From NCBI GenBank assembly GCA_028717025.1, contig JAQUOR010000138.1, positions 1 to 5,164 of the forward strand: 5,164 nt of DNA. The letters are read 5' to 3'. The notes below the pieces were generated by a model. That model was not told the DNA's origin, did not search any database, and worked only from the letters and a program-made list of their open reading frames with translations. Source of the stretch: Candidatus Omnitrophota bacterium (GTDB lineage Bacteria; Omnitrophota; Gorgyraeia; Duberdicusellales; 4484-171). Within the stretch, counting starts at the first letter, position 1; the number at the start of each line of letters is the position of its first letter. Below are positions 1 through 4,802 of this stretch, piece after piece. The position numbers and the translations under genes were made by a program.

Positions 1-60
1 GTCGACGGAGAAGAATACTTAATCGTCAAAGACGAAGACGTATTGGCAATTATTGGCTAA
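1..60 (+). CDS. groES: GroES co-chaperonin, C-terminal 19 residues (5' partial)
   Basis: This is the 3' end of a gene entering from the left edge. It reads in frame 1 to a TAA stop and ends in VKDEDVLAIIG. That matches the conserved C-terminal beta strand of GroES (Cpn10), where an acidic pair is followed by a hydrophobic (L/V)A(I/V) ending. GroES is the heptameric lid that closes the GroEL folding chamber in the cytoplasm. The mobile loop that contacts GroEL lies outside the window. The complete groEL starts 92 bases downstream on the same strand, the usual groES-groEL order, so the two are very probably co-transcribed. Any heat-shock promoter or CIRCE operator would be upstream and cannot be seen. 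Identity rests on a short tail plus the gene order. Confidence 0.93.
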   Translation, partial: VDGEEYLIVKDEDVLAIIG

Positions 61-67
61 TTGATAC

Positions 68-127
68 TTCGACTTCGCTCGGGACGATCCTGAGCGAATC
101 CCGTCGCGTTAACGCGGGTAAGTCGAA
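68..127. repeat. Nested palindromic element in the groES-groEL spacer
   Basis: Outer arms TTCGAC (68-73) and GTCGAA (122-127) are perfect complements. Inside them sit two hairpins. Hairpin A is TTCGCTC (74-80) with GAGCGAA (92-98), extended by a G-T wobble and GGA/TCC around a CGA loop. Hairpin B is centred on the perfect 12-base palindrome CGCGTTAACGCG (105-116), with flanking CCC and GGG. As RNA this would make a three-way junction. If bases 98-120 are removed, the left arm TTCGACTTCGCTC (68-80) faces a perfect 13-base complement, so the element looks like one palindrome interrupted by another. It lies in the transcribed spacer of the chaperonin operon and could affect mRNA processing or the groES/groEL expression ratio. 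That role is inference. Confidence 0.8.
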
Positions 128-137
128 TGGGTTGATT

Positions 138-146
138 AAAAGGAGG
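138..146 (+). promoter_or_regulatory. Strong Shine-Dalgarno of groEL
   Basis: AAAAGGAGG lies 6 bases before the ATG at 153. It decides the start. A longer reading from the TTG at 132 would place this site inside the coding region and add seven residues not found in GroEL proteins. Confidence 0.9.
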
Positions 147-152
147 AAACAG

Positions 153-1799
153 ATGGCTAAGCAACTTATATTCAGTGAAGACGCGCGCAAGGCAATATTA
201 AAAGGCGCGGAAGTCCTTGCCAGGGCAGTTAAGGTTACCTTAGGGCCCAAGGGACGCAATGTAGTTATCGAGAAAAAGTTCGGCTCACCCACCATTACAA
301 AAGACGGCGTCACCGTCGCAAAAGAAGTAGAGCTGAAAGACCCCTATGAGAATATCGGCGCCCAATTGATAAAGGAAGTCGCTGAGAAGACTTCGGACAC
401 CGCCGGTGACGGGACCACTACCGCAACCGTTTTAGCGGAAGCGATTTTCAGGGAAGGTTTAAAGAACGTCGCGGCAGGCGCAAACCCCATGGCATTAAAG
501 CGCGGCATCGATAAGGCAGTAGAGGTAGTCATCGGGGAACTGAAGAAAATTTCCAAAGAAGTCAAGAAAGAAAAAGAAAAAATAGCGCAGGTTGCAACTA
601 TTGCCGCTAACGGCGACAATAAAATCGGCGGTTTAATCGCCGACGCTATGGATAAAGTCGGAAACGACGGCGTTATCACCGTTGAAGAAGCAAAAGCCAT
701 GGCCACCTCCCTCGAAGTCGTTGAGGGTATGCAGTTTGACCAGGGTTATTTATCTCCTTATTTTGCTACCGACATGGAAAAAATGGAGTGCTCACTTGAC
801 GAGCCTTACATTTTGATCTATGAGAAAAAAATCTCGAACATCAAGGACATGTTACCTCTTTTAGAGAAAGTTGCGCGCGCTGGCAAGCCTCTTTTGATCA
901 TTGCAGAAGACATCGAAGGCGAAGCACTTGCAACATTGGTTGTTAACAAAATGCGCGGAACTCTTTCCTGCTCGGCAGTAAAAGCTCCCGGGTACGGTGA
1001 CAGACGCAAATCAATGCTCGAAGATATCGCCGTATTGACCAGCGGAAAAGCAATCACCGAAGAATTGGGCATTAAGCTTGAAAGCGTTGATTTAGACGAC
1101 TTAGGAAGAGCAAAGAGAGTACGGATCGACAAAGAGAACACAACAATCGTCGAAGGTGCAGGAAAAAGCGCAGCCATCCAGGCAAGAATCGGCCAGCTTA
1201 AGAAACAGATCGAAAATACCGATTCCGACTACGACAAAGAAAAACTTCAGGAACGTTTAGCGAAATTATCCGGCGGCGTTGCAGTCATTAACGTCGGCGC
1301 GGCAACTGAGACCGAAATGAAGGAAAAGAAAGCACGAGTCGAGGACGCGCTCCACGCAACACGCGCGGCGGTCGAAGAGGGAATCATCCCCGGCGGAGAA
1401 GTAGGATTATTACGCAGCTTGCCGGCGTTAGAGAAAATGAAGCTGGAAGGCGATGAGCAAATCGGCGCAAACATCATCAAGCGCGCGGTTGAAGAGCCGT
1501 TGCGCCAGCTGGTAGCAAACGCGGGCGTCGAAGGTTCAGTCATCGTTGAGAAGCTTAAAAATGAAAAAACAAACATGGGCTTTGATGCCGAGAAACTCCT
1601 TATTACCGACATGCTTGAAGCAGGCATCATCGATCCTACAAAAGTAGCGCGCACCGCGCTTCAGAACGCAGCATCAATCTCTGCGCTGTTGATCACCACC
1701 GAAGCGGTCATCGCGGAAAGACCCGAAAAAGAAGAAAAACCTGCAATGCCAGGCGGCATGGGCGGCATGCCCGGAGCAGGCGGATATCCTGAATATTAA
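153..1799 (+). CDS. groEL: Chaperonin GroEL (Hsp60), complete, 548 residues
   Basis: This is the ATP-dependent group I chaperonin, a cytoplasmic double ring of 14 subunits that folds proteins with GroES. Length and numbering match E. coli GroEL through most of the protein. The equatorial domain (about 1-133 and 409-523) carries the phosphate loop TLGPKGR near 29-35, D51, and DGTTT at 86-90. The intermediate domain holds the ATPase aspartate D398 in VEDALHATRAA. The apical domain (about 191-376) keeps the substrate and GroES contacts Y199, Y203, F204, L234, L237, L259, V263 and V264. The C-terminus has the Gly-Met-rich tail (GGMGGMPG), ending in YPEY. The start at 153 is supported by a strong SD. 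One oddity: the usual GGG near 414-416 reads GGE (E416), followed by VGLL instead of VALI. Otherwise it looks fully functional and is probably the housekeeping copy, since it is paired with groES. Confidence 0.98.
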   Translation: MAKQLIFSEDARKAILKGAEVLARAVKVTLGPKGRNVVIEKKFGSPTITKDGVTVAKEVELKDPYENIGAQLIKEVAEKTSDTAGDGTTTATVLAEAIFREGLKNVAAGANPMALKRGIDKAVEVVIGELKKISKEVKKEKEKIAQVATIAANGDNKIGGLIADAMDKVGNDGVITVEEAKAMATSLEVVEGMQFDQGYLSPYFATDMEKMECSLDEPYILIYEKKISNIKDMLPLLEKVARAGKPLLIIAEDIEGEALATLVVNKMRGTLSCSAVKAPGYGDRRKSMLEDIAVLTSGKAITEELGIKLESVDLDDLGRAKRVRIDKENTTIVEGAGKSAAIQARIGQLKKQIENTDSDYDKEKLQERLAKLSGGVAVINVGAATETEMKEKKARVEDALHATRAAVEEGIIPGGEVGLLRSLPALEKMKLEGDEQIGANIIKRAVEEPLRQLVANAGVEGSVIVEKLKNEKTNMGFDAEKLLITDMLEAGIIDPTKVARTALQNAASISALLITTEAVIAERPEKEEKPAMPGGMGGMPGAGGYPEY

Positions 1800-1820
1800 A
1801 CGTAAACGTTAGACACATTA

Positions 1821-1857
1821 AAACACCCCCTTTGGAAACGAAGGGGGTGTTTTTCTT
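1821..1857 (+). terminator. Intrinsic terminator of the groES-groEL operon
   Basis: A perfect 12-base-pair stem pairs AAACACCCCCTT (1821-1832) with AAGGGGGTGTTT (1841-1852) around an 8-base loop. It runs into a T-rich tract (TTTTTCTTTT). It starts 21 bases after the groEL stop and should end the chaperonin transcript efficiently. Confidence 0.95.
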
Positions 1858-1860
1858 TTC

Positions 1861-1982
1861 ACGAACCATTACTTTCGTTTTTTGACTTAAGACGAAACGA
1901 ACATCGCGCCCAACAGTCTACCTTACTCTTGAAAACAATGCATCTCAGCATGACGGCGCCTCAATGAAATCAATGATTTTCC
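1861..1982. other. Intergenic stretch without a supported gene
   Basis: I find no convincing coding region on either strand. Two small structures are visible. One is a 7-base inverted repeat, TTCGTTT (1874-1880) and AAACGAA (1895-1901), with a 14-base loop. The other is a direct repeat of TCAATGA (1961-1967 and 1970-1976) with a 9-base period, ending 6 bases before the candidate -35 box. The direct repeat could be an operator-like site, but both may be chance. Confidence 0.4.
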
Positions 1983-2011
1983 TTGACGGACACGCTTATG
2001 TATGCTATTTT
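1983..2011 (+). promoter_or_regulatory. Candidate sigma70-type promoter for the membrane protein gene
   Basis: The -35 box TTGACG (1983-1988) is followed by a 17-base spacer and TATTTT (2006-2011). A TG dinucleotide at 2003-2004 makes an extended -10 (TGCTATTTT). Transcription would begin near 2018, giving an untranslated leader of about 150 nt. It lies after the groEL terminator and before the only downstream gene, so the membrane protein is probably its own transcription unit. Confidence 0.6.
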
Positions 2012-2017
2012 TTTAAT

Positions 2018-2169
2018 AAGCTGCTGTCTTACGCCCGAAAGGTTAAAATCTTTAGGGTTAGGCCACAGTTTCTGAATAATCCCTATCGGCTATCCACAGC
2101 GCGGTCGAAAAGTCCGCCTGTCCGCGTATAGATCAAATGGCAGTTTACGCTGCCAAAAGGAGGTAAGGG
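2018..2169 (+). promoter_or_regulatory. Long, possibly structured 5' leader with strong SD
   Basis: This 150-nt region between the predicted start of transcription and the ATG at 2170 holds several possible pairings. GCTGT (2023-2027) can pair with ACAGC (2096-2100). GCGG (2101-2104) can pair with CCGC (2114-2117), enclosing an inner C-G pair, while CGCGG (2100-2104) could instead pair with CCGCG (2122-2126). TGGCAG (2138-2143) pairs with CTGCCA (2150-2155). The last hairpin abuts the SD AAAAGGAGG (2155-2163), which sits 6 bases before the start codon. I compared it from memory with c-di-AMP, c-di-GMP, cobalamin, TPP and fluoride riboswitch consensus features and saw no match. It could be a regulatory RNA, or just a long leader. 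Confidence 0.4.
2138..2155. repeat. Mini-hairpin next to the SD (TGGCAG/CTGCCA)
   Basis: A perfect 6-base-pair stem encloses the loop TTTACG. It resembles the other GC-stem, TTT-loop mini-hairpins at 3031-3046 and 4761-4773, and more loosely the palindrome at 105-116. Its right arm ends on the first base of the SD of the following gene. Confidence 0.6.
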
Positions 2170-2844
2170 ATGGGTAATGTTCAGATAATTTTAGTTGAAC
2201 CCGCCAAAGCAATTCTCACTCAACTGGGCCGAATCACCGTCAAAGCGCTTCTCGTAATAATTCTTCTTCTGATCGGCTGGTCGATCTCGAAGGTACTTAA
2301 AACCGCAGTAATACGGCTCCTTAAAACACTTAAAGTCGACCTCTTAGCTGACCGCATCGAATTAAGTAATTTGCTTACCGCCGGCGGCATCAAGCTTTCA
2401 CTCTCAGAGTTAATCGGCGCTCTCTGCTACTGGCTCGGAATTCTGATCACTTTTGTAGTAGCGGTCAATGCGATAGGCTTAACCGTCGCCGCAGACCTGC
2501 TCAACCGTATCATTCTGTATATACCCAACATCATCGCGGCAATTTTCATTCTTGTTCTGGGAATTTTAGGCGCAACGCTTCTGGGCAATACTACCAAAAC
2601 CGCTGCCAGCAACGCAGGGGTAGCGCAAGCGCACATGCTGGGTAACGTCGTAAAGATCATCATCGTGGTTTTTACGGTGATCATGACCCTGGAACAACTT
2701 ACCATCAATACAAGAGTTCTTGAACTTGTCATAAGCATCTCCTTAATAACGATAGGCCTTGCCGCTGCATTGGCCTTTGGCTTGGGATGCAAAGATATCG
2801 CTAAAGATTATCTTTCTGAAGTTCTTAAGAAATTGAAAAAGTAA
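2170..2844 (+). CDS. Small membrane protein, MscS-related conserved-TM-helix family
   Basis: This is a 224-residue, very hydrophobic inner-membrane protein. Likely helices are at about 22-43, 79-104, 112-139, 158-177 and 184-206. It closes with ALAFGLGCKDIAKDYL at 200-215. That resembles the LAFGLG-(R/K)D-x-A-x-(E/D)-YL signature that ends the conserved TM repeat of mechanosensitive-channel relatives such as CmpX/YkuT-type proteins. MscS channels continue into a cytoplasmic beta domain and cage. This protein stops about ten residues after the signature with a lysine-rich tail (KKLKK), so it has no cytoplasmic vestibule. It may be a pore, an osmotic-stress factor or a membrane scaffold; the sequence does not decide. 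The start is fixed by a strong SD 6 bases upstream. It has its own candidate promoter and a strong terminator, so it appears monocistronic. Family assignment is reasonably firm; function is not. Confidence 0.8.
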   Translation: MGNVQIILVEPAKAILTQLGRITVKALLVIILLLIGWSISKVLKTAVIRLLKTLKVDLLADRIELSNLLTAGGIKLSLSELIGALCYWLGILITFVVAVNAIGLTVAADLLNRIILYIPNIIAAIFILVLGILGATLLGNTTKTAASNAGVAQAHMLGNVVKIIIVVFTVIMTLEQLTINTRVLELVISISLITIGLAAALAFGLGCKDIAKDYLSEVLKKLKK

Positions 2845-2941
2845 GTGAGCGTCGGAAAGTTTTTAACGCACCGGACACTCACTTCGTTCAGGTTCAGAAT
2901 GAGGGGTCGCATAAACACAGAAAAAACACCCTGACCTCTCG
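2845..2941. repeat. Two tandem hairpins and a repeat-like segment after the membrane protein gene
   Basis: Directly after the stop codon, GTGAG (2845-2849) pairs with CTCAC (2878-2882), and after a mismatch GTC (2851-2853) pairs with GAC (2874-2876). A second stem joins GAGGGGTC (2901-2908) and GACCTCTC (2933-2940), eight pairs including one G-T, around a 24-base A-rich loop. Between them, ACTTCGTTCAGG (2881-2892) closely resembles ACTTCGCTCGGG (72-83) in the groES-groEL element. That suggests a decayed copy of the same repeat family. Neither hairpin has a good T-tract. Confidence 0.45.
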
Positions 2942-2965
2942 AGTAATTTTATCCTGTAACTCATT

Positions 2966-3004
2966 ACCCCATTATCTGTAGGCGTACAGGTAATGGGGTT
3001 TTTT
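2966..3004 (+). terminator. Intrinsic terminator of the membrane protein gene
   Basis: ACCCCATTA (2966-2974) pairs with TAATGGGGT (2991-2999). The stem continues through a T-G wobble and CTGTA/TACAG to a GGCG loop: 15 pairs in all, followed by TTTTTT. Alternative weaker pairings exist, CCTGTA (2953-2958) with TACAGG (2985-2990) and CATTACC (2962-2968) with GGTAATG (2989-2995). The main stem is far stronger. Confidence 0.93.
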
Positions 3005-3030
3005 ATAAAAATCGATCACAGCGATCAGGC

Positions 3031-3046
3031 GTCTGCTTTCGCAGGC
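3031..3046. repeat. Mini-hairpin (GTCTGC/GCAGGC)
   Basis: A 6-pair stem with one T-G wobble encloses a TTTC loop. It lies between the terminator at 2966-3004 and the promoter at 3131, with weak outer arms ATCAC (3015-3019) and GTGAT (3056-3060). It belongs to the same visual class as the hairpins at 2138-2155 and 4761-4773. Confidence 0.6.
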
Positions 3047-3130
3047 AAGATTACGGTGATTTCCAATCCGTATCTATCGGCAAACAGAAAGCCGTCAGAA
3101 TTTTATTGTTATAGATTTTTGAAAACACAG

Positions 3131-3139
3131 TGATATAAT
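3131..3139 (+). promoter_or_regulatory. Extended -10 promoter for the HD-GYP gene
   Basis: TGATATAAT is a perfect extended -10 element. No good -35 lies at 16-18 bases, which extended -10 promoters tolerate. The transcript would start near 3146, leaving a leader of about 95 nt. That leader is AT-rich and holds one small hairpin, CTGTA (3160-3164) with TACAG (3171-3175), that could be an operator or a weak RNA stem. Confidence 0.65.
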
Positions 3140-3240
3140 ACTGACTAATAAAATACGAACTGTATTTGATTACAGAAAAAGTTATAGGATTATTTTACAA
3201 TCATTCATTTTTTTAATCTCTGAAATCATATTCTCATCAA

Positions 3241-4590
3241 ATGAAAGACACATTTTATCTTAATATATCGACAGCTGATGCTTTGGGGATAGGACTTTTC
3301 AAGTACTCTCTTTTTCCGCAGGAAAAATTCATCATTACCAATTCTACGCTCGCGCACATCTTAGGGTACCAGTCAAAAAATGAACTTAAAAAAGAAAAAT
3401 GGGACAGCCTATTTTTAAACCCTCAGGATAAGGACGTATTTTTGCAGACACTGCGCAAAGAAGGAAAAGTAAAATTTTTTGAAACTCTCTTTAAAACGAA
3501 AGAGAACAAAAGTATCTGGGTGGCAATTACCGCTTCTAAGGTCCTGACAAAAACACAGCACGAATACCTGGAAGGAATCATTGAAAACATATCTGCTCAT
3601 AAAGATACCCAGGAAATTTTATCCATAGAAAGAAATCTTCTGCAAAGCCTCCTTGATAACATCCCTGACGCCATTTATTTTAAAGACCACTTAAATCGCA
3701 TTATCAAAGTAAACAAATTTTACACGCAGGGGATAGGCTTAAAATCCGAAGAAATCATAGGCAAAACCGATTATGACTTTTTCCCCAATGAACAGGCAAA
3801 ACAGATGTTTGAGGATGATAACCAGGTCTTACGTACCGGTTCCCCTATAATAGGAAAAATTGAACACACACTTCTGCCCAACGGTACCTGGAACCAGGTG
3901 ATTACCACGAAAATCCCGATTTACGATCAAAAAGGCAAGATCATCGGCACCATGGGTATGACACGGGATATCACCGCCTATGCGAACCTTGAAAAAGAAA
4001 GACGCGCAATGCTTATTAATGCGTTGAAGGTCCTAGGAAAGGCCCTTGAGATGCGCGATCCTTACACCTTCAGCCACACCCGTCACGTCGCCAGCATTGC
4101 AGAGCGCATCGGAAAAGCGCTCAACTGGAGCGAGGACAGGCTCTTGGGGATGCGGCTTGCGGGCGAATTGCATGACCTTGGAAAAATCGGCATTCCGCTG
4201 GATATCCTTAATAAACCGGGAAATCTAAGCGATCTTGAATATCTCTTAATCCAGGAACACGTTAAAAAGTGTTATGACCTCATCAAAGACATTCAATTTC
4301 CTTTCCCCCTGGCAGAGACCATTTACCAGCATCATGAACGCCTGGATGGTTCAGGATATCCACGGCAATTAAGCAATAATGAAATCCTTCTTGAAGCAAA
4401 AATCCTGGCTGTCAGTGATGTCCTTGAGGCGGTAACGCACTATCGTCCCTACCGTGAAGCACTGGGAATCAAAAAAGCGCAAGAGGAGCTTGAAAAAGGC
4501 AAAGGCTCTAAGTACGATAAGACGGTCGTCGATATAGCGATAGACCTTATAAATAAAAACGGGGAAGAAGTTTTCTGGCTTAATGATTGA
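3241..4590 (+). CDS. PAS-PAS-HD-GYP protein, probable cyclic di-GMP phosphodiesterase
   Basis: This 449-residue protein has no signal peptide or membrane helix, so it is probably cytoplasmic. A first, divergent PAS domain spans about 15-122 and ends in GIIENIS (112-118). A second PAS domain spans about 130-248, starting LLDNIPDAIYFKD and ending GMTRDIT. The HD-GYP domain fills 255-449. Its likely metal and catalytic residues are H279, H311-D312 (HDLGKIG), H340, H364-H365, the signature HHERLDGSGYP (364-374) and D393. The full set suggests an active enzyme hydrolysing c-di-GMP under control of a signal sensed by the PAS domains. RPYREALGI (402-410) follows a recognised HD-GYP subfamily pattern. 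The usual glycine four residues after H340 is C344. The start ATG has no SD, but an in-frame stop at 3214 leaves no upstream ATG. No cyclase partner is visible nearby. Ligand and target are unknown. Confidence 0.92.
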   Translation: MKDTFYLNISTADALGIGLFKYSLFPQEKFIITNSTLAHILGYQSKNELKKEKWDSLFLNPQDKDVFLQTLRKEGKVKFFETLFKTKENKSIWVAITASKVLTKTQHEYLEGIIENISAHKDTQEILSIERNLLQSLLDNIPDAIYFKDHLNRIIKVNKFYTQGIGLKSEEIIGKTDYDFFPNEQAKQMFEDDNQVLRTGSPIIGKIEHTLLPNGTWNQVITTKIPIYDQKGKIIGTMGMTRDITAYANLEKERRAMLINALKVLGKALEMRDPYTFSHTRHVASIAERIGKALNWSEDRLLGMRLAGELHDLGKIGIPLDILNKPGNLSDLEYLLIQEHVKKCYDLIKDIQFPFPLAETIYQHHERLDGSGYPRQLSNNEILLEAKILAVSDVLEAVTHYRPYREALGIKKAQEELEKGKGSKYDKTVVDIAIDLINKNGEEVFWLND

Positions 4591-4802
4591 TACGCTGCCA
4601 GGCTAACTTTAATATCCTTCCTTCTGCTGTTTAAAAAATATTTTTTACTTGCCTTTTTTTATTTTTATGTTTAAATAGATAGGTCTCTGTTCTCCTGTAC
4701 TTAGGGTTCGGGAAACTGAATACCACGGCATCCGCTAATTATTTGATGATTGGCGAGATCCCGCCTTTGGCGGAAGCCGCAGATAACAATAAAATATTTC
4801 AT
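4591..4802. other. AT-rich intergenic spacer with a weak promoter candidate
   Basis: No complete gene is supported here. A 14-base AT-only palindrome (4633-4646) is followed by T-rich sequence. It could weakly terminate the HD-GYP transcript, but the stem has no G-C pairs. A possible promoter combines TTGCCT (4649-4654), a 16-base spacer and an extended -10 TGTTTAAAT (4668-4676). The reading frame of the next gene is open upstream as far as 4683, after a TAG at 4680-4682, so part of the spacer could in principle be coding. Confidence 0.4.
4761..4773. repeat. Mini-hairpin (CCGCC-TTT-GGCGG)
   Basis: A perfect 5-base-pair stem with a TTT loop lies 29 bases before the next gene's preferred start. 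GCGG (4770-4773) can alternatively pair with CCGC (4777-4780), so two mutually exclusive hairpins are possible. It is the fourth short GC-stem element in the window. Confidence 0.6.

Noticed and set aside
132..152. A longer groEL start at TTG 132.
   Set aside because: The strong SD at 138-146 would lie inside the coding region, and GroEL proteins begin at MAK, as read from 153.
344..1654. Long minus-strand open frames opposite groEL (for example 344-706, 818-1177 and 1247-1654).
   Set aside because: They are antisense shadows of groEL codon usage, with no SD and no recognisable protein features.
1964..2131. A 55-codon open frame from ATG 1964 to TAG 2129-2131 whose first residues (MIFLDGHAYVCY) vaguely recall the N-terminus of DNA polymerase I.
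   Set aside because: No SD. It overlaps the best promoter candidate and leader, and after about 15 residues it shows no polymerase-like sequence. The resemblance is too short to call a gene or a pseudogene.
2068..2136. A minus-strand open stretch reading DFSTALWIADRDYSETVA.
   Set aside because: Only about 24 codons between stops, with no start site or SD and no family I recognise. Most likely chance.
3119..3139. TTGAAA (3119-3124) as the -35 partner of TATAAT (3134-3139).
   Set aside because: The spacer is only 9 bases. The site works better as an extended -10 promoter without a -35.
4591..4600. A 10-base exact match, TACGCTGCCA, shared with 2146-2155.
   Set aside because: Several 10-base matches are expected by chance in a window of this size, and the copy at 4591 lacks the left hairpin arm.
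4633..4660. AT palindrome plus T-tract as a terminator for the HD-GYP gene.
   Set aside because: The stem has only A-T pairs and would be too weak. The T-richness is equally explained by promoter-associated AT-rich DNA. Mentioned only as a possibility in the spacer entry.
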